DNA of 64,000 nt from DAIQRJ01 sp963708795. GTDB taxonomy: Bacteria > Actinomycetota > Actinomycetes > Propionibacteriales > DAIQRJ01. Numbering within the stretch: position 1 is the stretch's first letter; each line of letters opens with the position of its first letter. This document shows, one piece after another, positions 8,244 to 19,301 of the stretch. A model generated the notes under the pieces. It made no database searches. It worked only from the letters and a program-made list of their open reading frames with translations, and was not told the DNA's origin. Location: contig CAVPUH010000006.1 of assembly GCA_963708795.1 (NCBI GenBank), forward strand, positions 310,001 to 374,000, given 5' to 3'. The translations under genes were made by a program, and so were the position numbers.

Positions 8244-8738
8244 TCAGCTGTTGTCCCGTTTGGCCTGCCGCCGAGCTCCGGCGGCCAGCGTCGACGCCTC
8301 GCGCTTCTTCCTGGCCGGTGCCTTCGCGGTCCGGATCACCGGCGGGGTGGGTGCGGGCCGGCCGGTCGCCGGCTTGTCGTCCGGGCCGGAACCGCCCGAA
8401 CCTCTCGCCGCGGCGAGGCGTTCGGCCTTCAACGCGGCTGCGCTGTCGCGCGCGGCCACCGCGAGCCGACGGCTCACCCGGGCCAGCGCGTCCTCGAACA
8501 CCTCGGCCTTCGCGGAGTTCCGCGCGTTCTCCGGGCGGGCGATGCCACGGCCACCACGCGCCTCGACCCGGGCGCTCGCCTGTCGTCGATACAGCTTCAC
8601 GTACTTCGTTCGCGCACGCCTGATGCGGTCGTGGAGATCGACGAGCGCATCCTCGTCCAGCGCCAGCATGGCCGTTCGCTGCGTCTCGGCCACCAACGCA
8701 CGCTCGGGTTCGGTCAGGGGCACCGTCGACGCCTTCAT
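8244..8738 (-). CDS. Conserved basic Ala/Arg-rich protein of unknown function
   Basis: A 164-residue, strongly basic protein. Residues 1-100 are predicted mostly helical (LTEPERALVAETQRTAMLAL, then DRIRRARTKYVKLYRRQASA). Residues 110-164 are a Lys/Arg/Pro/Ala-rich tail (APARKKREASTLAAGARRQA) that suggests nucleic-acid or membrane-phosphate contact. ATG 8738 is preferred over GTG 8744 because GGGAG lies five bases before the ATG. I recognise the type as a small actinobacterial hypothetical but not its role. Confidence 0.65.
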   Translation of the reverse strand: MKASTVPLTEPERALVAETQRTAMLALDEDALVDLHDRIRRARTKYVKLYRRQASARVEARGGRGIARPENARNSAKAEVFEDALARVSRRLAVAARDSAAALKAERLAAARGSGGSGPDDKPATGRPAPTPPVIRTAKAPARKKREASTLAAGARRQAKRDNS

Positions 8739-8808
8739 CCGCACTCCCGTTCATCGGTTTCACGCAGGGTAACGCGATGATGACGTATGCGGATGCCCTC
8801 GCCGAGAG

Positions 8809-9012
8809 CTATTCGACCGATACGCGAACGGCGAGAGGTGCCACCACCCGGACCCGTTCGTCGACCTGGGCCGACGACAGCTCGCTCTGGATGACCAGCG
8901 TGGGCCGCGCGGCGCCGTGGTCGATCGAGCAGTCCAGGCCTTCCGCGTGCACCAATGCGACGGCGCGCATGGCGAGTCCCTGATCGTTCAGCGTGTAGCG
9001 GTAGGTCGGCAT
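8809..9012 (-). CDS. Small hypothetical protein (67 aa)
   Basis: A 67-residue protein starting MPTYRYTLNDQG, with a following helix (AMRAVALVHAEGLDCS) and two beta-strands. The start is fixed by AGGAGG 5-6 nt upstream of ATG 9012; the longer in-frame reading lacks such a site. Acidic and soluble, no membrane segment. Function unknown. Confidence 0.6.
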   Translation of the reverse strand: MPTYRYTLNDQGLAMRAVALVHAEGLDCSIDHGAARPTLVIQSELSSAQVDERVRVVAPLAVRVSVE

Positions 9013-9234
9013 CGCTTCCTCCTGCTTTCCGGTGTCAACGCCATGCCCTCGCCACGGTAGCCGGGCGGAGCCGGAGATGTCCGACATGAGGTGTTCACAC
9101 AAGGGCTGCCGGAAGCGGAACATTCGTCACGGTTTCTCCGTTACCGTTTCGTGATGTGGCGAGTCGATGGGGACTGGCCGTGCACAACCCCAATGAACTT
9201 TCTTCTGTGAACGATCTCGATGGAGTCACCCCTA

Positions 9235-9384
9235 ATGAGCATGAACATGTCCTTTCACTCTCCCGGGACCCAGGCCGAATACCTGGCTGCCCTCCAGACC
9301 AGCCGTTTCGGCGCGGTGCCGGCCAAGGGCCGCCGCCGACGCCGGTCGAACTCCCGCGCCGCCCGCAGGAGCGAACGCGCCTGA
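9235..9384 (+). CDS. Putative very small basic protein (49 aa)
   Basis: A 49-codon frame from ATG 9235 with GGAG at 9222-9225. It starts MSMNMSFHSPGTQAEYLAAL, passes a short amphipathic helix and ends in a strongly basic tail (GRRRRRSNSRAARRSERA). The upstream 100 nt are locally less G+C-rich than the surroundings, as expected for a promoter. Basic-tailed small proteins of this kind often bind nucleic acid or ribosomes, but no family is recognised. It could be spurious. Confidence 0.4.
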   Translation: MSMNMSFHSPGTQAEYLAALQTSRFGAVPAKGRRRRRSNSRAARRSERA

Positions 9385-9398
9385 CCGGGTCGACCACG

Positions 9399-9585
9399 TG
9401 GCTCGTAGAGATCGGGTGGGCCGGGCCAGGATCGCGATTCGACGCGATCGTCGTGGTCGACGTGCCCGTCGAGACACAGATTGGGCGCTCGTCACCAGCC
9501 GAGGGATGACCGTCGAGCAGGCACAAGCCCGGTTGAGCGCAGAGCCCAGTCTCCCCGACCGACAGGCCGTGGCGCTCGTCAGTCG
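9399..9585 (+). pseudogene. Frameshifted fragment of coaE (dephospho-CoA kinase)
   Basis: One frame encodes GPGSRFDAIVVVDVPVETQ and, after a shift near 9482, another encodes LVTSRGMTVEQAQARLSAEP, then DRQAVALV. In the same order these match GAGSRFDVVVVVDAPVETQ and LVTTRGMTPEQARGRVEAQA, then DRRAVADVV of the intact coaE at 50832-51446. The Walker-A N-terminus and the C-terminus are absent. It therefore looks like a decayed partial duplicate of the lid/CoA domain region. It ends against the next gene on the opposite strand. Confidence 0.8.
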
Positions 9586-9945
9586 TCAGTCCTGGCCAGC
9601 GGGATGCGCGAGGTCGTAGGCGCGGGAGACCTTCGCTGGGACGACCATGCGCCAGGCATCGACAACGAGCTCGCGGGCCTCGGTCGGATCCAGGGCCGCA
9701 AGATCGGCGTGGACCCAGTTGAAGCGCAGGTCTGATTCCGAAGGCATCTGGAACTTGCGTGGATCACCGGCGACAAGTGCTGCCCGCTCCTCCTTCGGGA
9801 AGGCGCACCCCATCACGCTCTCGTCGAGCGAGAACGCCACGTAGACCAGCTGACCGACGCGGTACTTCAACCGCTCGCGCACGTAGACGGCGTAAGAGCG
9901 CTCCAACTCTGCGCCCAGCGCGCGAACGTCGTCGATGACCGCCAT
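9586..9945 (-). CDS. MmcQ/YjbR-family protein
   Basis: A 119-residue protein with the MmcQ/YjbR CyaY-like fold pattern: a VYVAFSLDE strand, a CAFPKEERAALVAGDP segment, FNWVHADLAALD and a C-terminal WRMVVPAKVSRAYD helix. ATG 9945 matches the usual family start; the in-frame extension to 9999 adds a basic stretch without homologous look. These proteins are often called DNA-binding but their role is unclear. A second, distinct member lies at 47016-47423. Confidence 0.72.
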   Translation of the reverse strand: MAVIDDVRALGAELERSYAVYVRERLKYRVGQLVYVAFSLDESVMGCAFPKEERAALVAGDPRKFQMPSESDLRFNWVHADLAALDPTEARELVVDAWRMVVPAKVSRAYDLAHPAGQD

Positions 9946-10213
9946 CTTTACAGTCCGCGGGGCGCGTTGGACACGGAGCGGTCCGCGATCGGCAGGCAAA
10001 CGGTGGTGCGGTCAAGCTTCACAGCCGCGATCAAGCTCGACATGCTTCCTCCAGAGCAGAAGGCGATGACGACACTCTGTCAGTCACACCATCGGCGGCT
10101 GCGATCCCGGTGACGGGAAAGGGTGCCCCGCCGTATCAGGTCGCGCAGCCACGCCTCATCCAGCTGTCGATCCGCGGTGGTCGGCATGTCGCTGCGCCCG
10201 TGAGGAGACGTCG

Positions 10214-12085
10214 ATGGCCGATCTGGATCTGCGTGACCCGGCGACGTACCCAGCCAGACCAGCCGGCGAGTGTGACCTGATCATGAAGGGCGGGATCAGC
10301 TCCGGCATCGTCTATCCGAAGGCCGCATGCACCCTCGCCGTCACCCACCGCTTCCGCTCTGTCGGCGGTGCGTCCGCCGGCGCCATTGCCGCCGCTGCGG
10401 CAGCCGCGGCCGAGCATGGACGTGCGACCGGCGGCTTCGTCCGGTTGGCGGCACTACCCGACGAGCTGGGAACCGGCCTCGAAGGGCTCTTCCAACCCGG
10501 CCGGCACACGAAGCGCGCCTTCTCGATCCTCTCGGCCTGGCTGGCCGTCGAGCAGAGCTGGCGGCACAAGCTTCGCGTCAGCCTGACGTCGGTCGTCTCC
10601 GAAGCGCCGGGCGCGTTCGCCGCGGTGCTGGCCGCGCTCCTGCTGATCCCGTTCGCGATCGTCGTCCTGACCTCGGGCAGCGGCGGCCTGCGCTGGTTGG
10701 GCTGGCTGGTCGCCGCCCTGATCTGGATCCCCGCTGCGACGGCGCTGGCGCTGGTCGCCGCCACGGTCATGGTGGTCAAGCGCACGCTCCGCGGCATGGC
10801 CGACAACGGGTACGGGCTGTGCAACGGACATCAGCAGGATCCATCCGTCCACGCGTTGCCGCTGACCGACTGGATGACGAACACGTTCGACGCCCTGGCC
10901 GGCTCGAACGGTCCGGGGCCGCTCACGTTCGGAGATCTGTGGGGTGCCACCGCCGTGGAGCTCGAGACGGCCATCGACGGCTCGGCCGACCCGGTCGAGG
11001 TCGCTCGCCAACGGGCAGCGGCGGCGGCCGCGCGCGAGGTGGACCTCGTCGTGATGACGACCAACCTCACGTTCCAGCGACCGTACCGATTCCCCTTCTC
11101 CGGCGACGGCTTCTACTTCTGTCCCGACCACCTGCGCGAGTACTTCCCGGACGCGGTCGTCGGCCACATGATCGCCGCGAGTGCACCCGCGGCCGACCTC
11201 GCCGACGCCGCGGACGACGGGCGTTCGTCCACGATCGACATGCGATGCCCGACTCACCACGAGCGTGTGCACCACCTCCCGGCCGCCTGGGACATGCCCG
11301 TCGTGGTCGCCGCACGCATCTCGCTGAGCTTCCCCGGCCTGATCAGTGCGGTCCCGCTGTTCGGCGTCGACTGGGCCCGCGCGTTCGGGAAGCGAACGCT
11401 CATCCCCGTCTGGTTCTCCGACGGAGGCATCTCCAGCAACTTCCCCATGCACTTCTTCGACTCGCCGTTCCCGACCCGGCCGACGTTCGGGATCAACCTC
11501 GGCGCGATCGATCCGGACGTCGGCCACTCCGTGTGGAAGCCGCCCGATCAGGGCCGCAGCGGTGACCCCGTCTCGGTTCCCATCGACGGGATGGTGAGCT
11601 TCGGGCACTCCATCCTGACGACGATGCAGAACTGGGTCGACAACAGCCAGATCACCATGCCGGGCTACCGCGACCGGATCGCCACCGTCGGCCAGGGACC
11701 CGGTGAGGGCGGCATGAACCTGCGGATGACGCCCGACACGATCAACGGGCTCGCGAACCGGGGTGCCGATGCTGCTCACCTGTTCGACTCGTTCGACTTC
11801 GACCTGCACCGCTGGATCCGCTATCGGGTGGCGATGGCAGGCGCGGACGACATGCTCACCTCACTCAACGCCAAGTACGAGCACGGCTTCCGCGACTTCA
11901 TCGACGGCTACGGGCCGACCAGCACGCGGTTCGGCTTGGGTACGCCAGAGGCCACGACAGCAGACGCCGCTGCCACGGCCGCGTTCATGGCCGTCGGGCA
12001 GGCCTGGGCGCACGCGCACCATCCCTCGTCAGCCGGAAGCTCGCCGGCGCCCAAGCCGGACCTCAGGTTCGTCCCGCGGCAGTAG
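10214..12085 (+). CDS. Patatin-like phospholipase with two internal membrane helices
   Basis: A 623-residue serine lipase of the patatin type. The oxyanion loop is KGGISSGIVYPKA (residues 25-37), the nucleophile elbow GGASAG has Ser about 54, and the catalytic Asp motif is SDGGISSNFPMHFFDSP near residue 405. Between them, residues about 130-185, are two strongly hydrophobic helices (AAVLAALLLIPFAIVVLTSG and WLVAALIWIPAATALALVAA), so the catalytic domain is likely tethered to the membrane. GAGGAG lies just before ATG 10214. It should hydrolyse acyl esters of phospholipids. No secretion signal precedes the catalytic domain. Confidence 0.82.
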   Translation: MADLDLRDPATYPARPAGECDLIMKGGISSGIVYPKAACTLAVTHRFRSVGGASAGAIAAAAAAAAEHGRATGGFVRLAALPDELGTGLEGLFQPGRHTKRAFSILSAWLAVEQSWRHKLRVSLTSVVSEAPGAFAAVLAALLLIPFAIVVLTSGSGGLRWLGWLVAALIWIPAATALALVAATVMVVKRTLRGMADNGYGLCNGHQQDPSVHALPLTDWMTNTFDALAGSNGPGPLTFGDLWGATAVELETAIDGSADPVEVARQRAAAAAAREVDLVVMTTNLTFQRPYRFPFSGDGFYFCPDHLREYFPDAVVGHMIAASAPAADLADAADDGRSSTIDMRCPTHHERVHHLPAAWDMPVVVAARISLSFPGLISAVPLFGVDWARAFGKRTLIPVWFSDGGISSNFPMHFFDSPFPTRPTFGINLGAIDPDVGHSVWKPPDQGRSGDPVSVPIDGMVSFGHSILTTMQNWVDNSQITMPGYRDRIATVGQGPGEGGMNLRMTPDTINGLANRGADAAHLFDSFDFDLHRWIRYRVAMAGADDMLTSLNAKYEHGFRDFIDGYGPTSTRFGLGTPEATTADAAATAAFMAVGQAWAHAHHPSSAGSSPAPKPDLRFVPRQ

Positions 12086-12416
12086 CGACGGTGCGCCGGC
12101 CGGCCTCGGCGGCAGCGCCGGGGTAGCACGCCGAGTGCGCGGGGACCACCGTCGAAGGTGATACCGACGCACCCCCGGTGCTACCGACTCTGCGTTCTCG
12201 TGGCTCGACCTGGGCGTCAGGCGAACCGTGCGCCCCACCGCACCATCCGCCTGACAACCGTGCCTCGCGACCGCGGATCGACCATCGACTGGTCGCTCAG
12301 CCACGTCTGCACGGCATGTCCCGTCACAACACGCCCACTCCGTGGCCTGGGAACGGCTGTATGCCCGCGTTGACGACGCGGGCGTTCACGGCTGCCGGGC
12401 CTATGGGGCTGCCCGG
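12086..12416. other. Non-coding gap between convergent genes with inverted repeats
   Basis: No convincing gene in 330 nt. GGTAGCAC (12122-12129) and GTGCTACC (12178-12185) form inverted arms. A second hairpin, CCCGCGT-TGACG-ACGCGGG, lies at about 12364-12382. Both could end transcription from either side. A related sequence (GTGATACC, then GGTGCTAC) recurs just before the uvrA stop at about 13300. Confidence 0.45.
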
Positions 12417-13235
12417 CTACGTGCGCTGGCGGTCCGGCGCCTCGACCTGGGCCACGAGCTGGACGGCCCTGATGGCCGCGACGATGCCGCCGATGAGCAT
12501 CACGAGCGCCCAGATGATCCCGACGATGGCCGTGATGAGCGCCGCTAGCGCATCCGTGATGCTGGCCAGGATGCCGGGCACGAATCCTTGCAGGAACATC
12601 GTCACGAACGCGAGCAGCAGGCACGTGGCGATCAGGAGGACCAGACTCTTGTTCTGCAGGAACCGCTGCTGGGCCAGGACGAGCAGGACCGTGGTGACGA
12701 TGAGGCCGATCATCACGAGCGTAAGGATCGTGGCCGCCTTGCCGACCGGGAAGAACCCGTAGATCGCCAGATACGCCATCGTCCCGAAGGGCACAGCGAG
12801 GAAGAGCGAGACGCGCAGCAGCAGCATCGCGAACGCGATGATCGCGATGATGATCCCGACGATGAGGCCCACCAGTCCGGCGACGATGCTGATGACGCCT
12901 TGGATGGTCCCGGTCGCACGGTGCCCGATGAGCATCGGCAGCGAGATCTGCACCATCACGACCAGGAGCAGGCCGGCCGGCAGTGCGAGGTACTTGATCC
13001 CGAGTCCCGGCGGATCGGTCTCGCCGGAGATGTTGTCGAGCTGGTCCTGCGCGTCGCCGCGGTCGATGTCGTTGTCCGCCAGCGTCTTGCTCACCGACGG
13101 GTCGTCCAGGGCCCCCGAGACGCGATCCGCGAAGGGCGCCGTCTTGGCCAGCAGGCCCGACCCGAGACACAGCAGCAGGACGAGCGCGGTCACGACGAGC
13201 GCGGCGAACAACAACGGCTTGCGGAGGTGGTCCAC
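12417..13235 (-). CDS. Polytopic membrane protein of unknown function
   Basis: A 272-residue protein with an N-terminal hydrophobic helix (residues 8-29), a roughly 55-residue polar loop (AKTAPFADRV to DPPGLGIKY) and about six further hydrophobic segments (LLLVVMVQISLPMLI, VISIVAGLVGLIVGIIIAII, VSLFLAVPFGTMAYLAIYGF, ILTLVMIGLIVTTVLLVLAQ, LVLLIATCLLLAFVTMFLQG, ALVMLIGGIVAAIRA). The N-terminal plan (signal-like helix plus an extracytoplasmic loop) is common in small actinobacterial membrane proteins, but I recognise no transport signature. It lies downstream of uvrA with a 78-nt gap. Confidence 0.6.
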   Translation of the reverse strand: MDHLRKPLLFAALVVTALVLLLCLGSGLLAKTAPFADRVSGALDDPSVSKTLADNDIDRGDAQDQLDNISGETDPPGLGIKYLALPAGLLLVVMVQISLPMLIGHRATGTIQGVISIVAGLVGLIVGIIIAIIAFAMLLLRVSLFLAVPFGTMAYLAIYGFFPVGKAATILTLVMIGLIVTTVLLVLAQQRFLQNKSLVLLIATCLLLAFVTMFLQGFVPGILASITDALAALITAIVGIIWALVMLIGGIVAAIRAVQLVAQVEAPDRQRT

Positions 13236-13270
13236 GGCAGCTCCCGAGCGCGCCGCACGTACCGCGGCGT

Positions 13271-13290
13271 CGGGTGCAGGAGCGCACCCG
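13271..13290 (-). terminator. Hairpin after uvrA
   Basis: CGGGTGC (13271-13277) and GCACCCG (13284-13290) pair around a 6-nt loop about 25 nt past the uvrA stop. No U-tract follows, as is common in high-G+C actinobacteria, so its strength is uncertain. Confidence 0.45.
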
Positions 13291-13313
13291 GCCCGATCGT
13301 GATACCTGCGGTG

Positions 13314-16514
<3,201 letters not shown>

Positions 16515-16918
16515 CCGTTACCCGTCCCGTCATCACAGTCATCACATCAGCCCGGACATCACAGTCAACAGTCATCCCACAGCACAGTCATCCACACACA
16601 GCGCAGTCACCCCACAACGCAGTAGTCACGTGCCGCGTCGAGCCGTCAGTCAGCCCGAGCCCGAGTGTGCACGTACCCACCGACAGAACCCTCGGACCGA
16701 CGAGCGGAGGCGTGACGACCCGGACGGACTCCACCGTCGCAGCCCCCGATCCCCCTGGCCAACTGCGGCCAGCATCGTCTCATCCCCCGTCTCCCGGCGA
16801 CGCACCTCGGCCACCGTCATAGCGTTGCCGAAGGCTCGCCCGGCCGGCAATCCTCGCCGACGACAGCCGTGCCAACCGATCCGTTCGACCCGATCCGACC
16901 CCTGGGAGACCACCCCGC
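16515..16918. repeat. Gap upstream of uvrA with clustered CAGTCA repeats
   Basis: No convincing gene in about 400 nt between the uvrA start and the divergent oxidoreductase. CAGTCA occurs five times between 16536 and 16609, in larger near-repeats (CATCACAGTC at 16531 and 16557; CACAGTCATCC at 16584). Spacing is irregular (26, 7, 16, 19 nt), so this is not a CRISPR. It lies immediately before uvrA and could bind a regulator, or be simple low-complexity sequence. Confidence 0.5.
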
Positions 16919-17908
16919 ATGATCCGCGTTGCCATCCTCAGCTTCTGGCACGTCCACACCGGCGACTACGTCAAGCAGTCCAACGCCCACCCCGACGTCG
17001 AGATCGTCGGCGCCTGGGATGACGACCCCGAGCGCGGGCGCAGCCGGGCCGCCGAGATCGGTGTCGACTTCACCGAGAGCCTGGACGAACTGCTCGCCCG
17101 CGACGACGTCGACGCGGTCATCTGCGACACCGCGACCAACCTCCACCCCGAGGTCCTGATCAAGGCCGCGAACGCCGGCAAGCACATCTTCACCGAGAAG
17201 GTGCTCGCGACGACGACCAAGGACGCCAACGCGATCAAGGCGGCCGTCGACGCGGCCGGCGTGGTCCTGACGCTGTCGCTGCCGCGGCTCTACGAGGGCT
17301 ACACGCAGGCGATCAAGTCCGTGATCGACTCCGGGCGGCTCGGCGAGCTCACCGAGGCCCGAGTGCGCGTCTCGCACAGCGGCTCGATCAACGACTGGCT
17401 CCCGGCCCACTTCTACGACCCCGAGGCCACCGGTGGTGGCGCCATGATCGACTTCGGCTGCCACCCCATGTACCTGAACCGGATCTTCCTCGGTGGCCTG
17501 CCCGAGTCGGTGACCTCGACCTTCGGTTTCGTGACGGGTCGCGCCGTCGAGGACAACGCCGTCGTCGTCCTGAAGTACGAGAGCGGCGCGTTCGGCATCG
17601 TCGAGGCGGGTTTCGTGAACCGCATGTCGCCGTTCACGATCGAACTCCACGGCACCGACGGGTCGCTGCTGTACGGCACGCCCGAGCCGAAGCTGCTGGT
17701 TCGGGCCGAAGGCGACGAAGCGTTCGTCGAGGTCCCGGTCGGCGACCCGCTGCCGTTGGCGTACCAGCAGTGGATCGCCCACATCCAGAACGGCACGAAG
17801 GCGGACGACAACGTGGCCGTCGGCCTCGATCTGACCCGCCTGATGGAGGCCGCGACGATCTCCGCCCGCAGCGGCGAGGCGGTCGCGCTCAGCTCGCTCG
17901 CCGAGTGA
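16919..17908 (+). CDS. Gfo/Idh/MocA-family NAD(P)-dependent oxidoreductase (1)
   Basis: A 329-residue protein. The N-terminal Rossmann domain (VAILSFWHVHTGDYVKQSN) has a degenerate glycine motif: SFWHVH stands where GCGxxG usually is. It continues with GAWDDDPERGR and the family EK motif (KHIFTEKVLATT; Lys about 99). The C-terminal alpha/beta domain carries GGGAMIDFGCHPMYL, the usual substrate-side DxxxH arrangement. Such enzymes oxidise or reduce sugars, inositols and sugar acids. It is followed after 65 nt by a second family member, suggesting a two-step sugar or cyclitol pathway. Confidence 0.85.
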   Translation: MIRVAILSFWHVHTGDYVKQSNAHPDVEIVGAWDDDPERGRSRAAEIGVDFTESLDELLARDDVDAVICDTATNLHPEVLIKAANAGKHIFTEKVLATTTKDANAIKAAVDAAGVVLTLSLPRLYEGYTQAIKSVIDSGRLGELTEARVRVSHSGSINDWLPAHFYDPEATGGGAMIDFGCHPMYLNRIFLGGLPESVTSTFGFVTGRAVEDNAVVVLKYESGAFGIVEAGFVNRMSPFTIELHGTDGSLLYGTPEPKLLVRAEGDEAFVEVPVGDPLPLAYQQWIAHIQNGTKADDNVAVGLDLTRLMEAATISARSGEAVALSSLAE

Positions 17909-17973
17909 TCGAACGTCCGCACACTCGTTCCGGCATCCCCGCACCTCCCCTCACCCGTAAGGAGCACCACCGC

Positions 17974-18972
17974 ATGACTGTTGGTATCGGCCTCATCGGG
18001 GCCGGCGGCATCACCCGGCCGCACGTCAAGGGCTACGTGGCCCGTCCGGACGCCGTGAAGGTGGTCGCCGTCGCCGACGTCGACGCCGACCACGCGAAGA
18101 CCCGCGCCGAGGAAGCCGGCGGCGCCACGGTGTACAGCGACTACCACGACCTGATCGCGGACCCGGCCGTCGACGCCGTCGACATCTGCCTCCCGCACTT
18201 CCTGCACGCCGAGGCGATCCTCGCCGCGGCCCGCGCGGGCAAGCACATCATCTGCGAGAAGCCGCTGTGCCTGACGGTCGCGGAAGCCGACGCCATCACC
18301 GAGGCCGTCGAGAGCAACGGCGTGACCCTGATGTGCGCGCACAACCAGCTGTACTTCCCGGCCGTCGCCAAGGCGCGTGAGCTGATCGAGGACGGAACTC
18401 TGGGCAACGTCTACGAGATCCGGACCACCGACAGCTTCTTCAACAACTTCGACCCGGCGAACGCGGGCTGGCGTGCGGACAAGGCCAAGATCGGTGGCGG
18501 CGAGCTCATCGACACGGGCTACCACCCGACGTACCTGATGCTGTTCCTGGCCGGGCAGGTGCCGACCGAGGTGGCCGCGATGTTGTCGAAGCACCGGCTC
18601 GAGTTCATGGACGGCGAGGACTCGGCGCAGGTCCTCGTCCGGTTCGCCGACGGGAAGGTCGGCCACATCGTCACGTCGTGGGCGTACCAGGCCGCCGGCT
18701 GCACCGAGCGGTTCAGCGCCGTGGGCGACGAGGGTCAGCTGTGGAGCGACGGCACGACCCTGTGGGTCCGCAAGCGCGGCGGAGAGACCGAGGAGCACGT
18801 GTTCGACGCCGTGGAGACGATCCCGGCCGAGGTCGGCGACTTCGCGGACCGCATCGCCGCCGGGCAGGCACCGATCCACAACCACCTGGACGGGATCAAC
18901 GTCCTCAAGGTGATCCTGGGTGCCTACAAGTCGGCGGCCGACGCGACGATCGTCACGCTCGCCGACCTGTAG
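17974..18972 (+). CDS. Gfo/Idh/MocA-family NAD(P)-dependent oxidoreductase (2)
   Basis: A 332-residue protein with a regular Rossmann motif GLIGAGGITRPHV (residues 6-18), the EKP motif (KHIICEKPLCLTVAEAD) and a C-terminal GGGELIDTGYHPTYLM segment with the conserved Asp and His. AAGGAG lies about 9 nt before ATG 17974. It is only moderately similar to the preceding gene, so this is not a recent duplication. Together they suggest catabolism of a carbohydrate, in line with glycosidases and a solute-binding protein elsewhere in the window, but the substrate is unknown. Confidence 0.9.
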   Translation: MTVGIGLIGAGGITRPHVKGYVARPDAVKVVAVADVDADHAKTRAEEAGGATVYSDYHDLIADPAVDAVDICLPHFLHAEAILAAARAGKHIICEKPLCLTVAEADAITEAVESNGVTLMCAHNQLYFPAVAKARELIEDGTLGNVYEIRTTDSFFNNFDPANAGWRADKAKIGGGELIDTGYHPTYLMLFLAGQVPTEVAAMLSKHRLEFMDGEDSAQVLVRFADGKVGHIVTSWAYQAAGCTERFSAVGDEGQLWSDGTTLWVRKRGGETEEHVFDAVETIPAEVGDFADRIAAGQAPIHNHLDGINVLKVILGAYKSAADATIVTLADL

Positions 18973-19019
18973 GTCGCCGACTCACCGCGACGTCCGCTGC
19001 CCATGGCAGCGGCCCGGCG

Positions 19020-19283
19020 TCAGGCCCGCGCGAGGTATCTCGCGCGGGCCTTCGCGGCTTCGGCCGCCCGGTCGCGCGGCGGTGCGTTCGTCACCAGCGC
19101 GTCCAGCAGGCGCTGGGTCGCGGCAGTGATGTCCGCCACCGCGAGGTCGAACGCCTCCTGGTTCGCCTGCGAGGGCTTGCGCGTCCCGGACAGCTTCCGC
19201 ACGTACTGCACGGCAGCCGACTCGACCTCGTCCGGGGTCGCCGGCGGAGCGAGGTTGTACAGGGGCTTGATGCTTCGGCACAT
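19020..19283 (-). CDS. DUF2277-family small protein
   Basis: An 87-residue protein beginning MCRSIKPLYNLAPPATPDEV, then ESAAVQYVRKLSGTRKPSQA, the DUF2277 signature. It is helical and basic at the C-terminus. Function is unknown in all members I know. It starts 18 nt after the argS stop on the same strand and is probably co-transcribed with it. Its last codons form one arm pair of a strong hairpin (next entry). Confidence 0.85.
   Translation of the reverse strand: MCRSIKPLYNLAPPATPDEVESAAVQYVRKLSGTRKPSQANQEAFDLAVADITAATQRLLDALVTNAPPRDRAAEAAKARARYLARA
19023..19050. terminator. 12-bp perfect hairpin between convergent genes
   Basis: GGCCCGCGCGAG (19023-19034), loop GTAT, CTCGCGCGGGCC (19039-19050). 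It encodes the last residues of the DUF2277 protein and lies about 50 nt downstream of the stop of the forward oxidoreductase. It can therefore act as a bidirectional terminator for the two convergent units. Confidence 0.65.
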
Positions 19284-19301
19284 GCCGTCAAGGTTAGGCG
19301 G

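Noticed and set aside
16531..16630. Possible CRISPR array (repeated CACAGTCA units)
   Set aside because: Units are 6-10 nt with irregular 7-26-nt spacing and no 28-37-nt repeats; no cas genes nearby.
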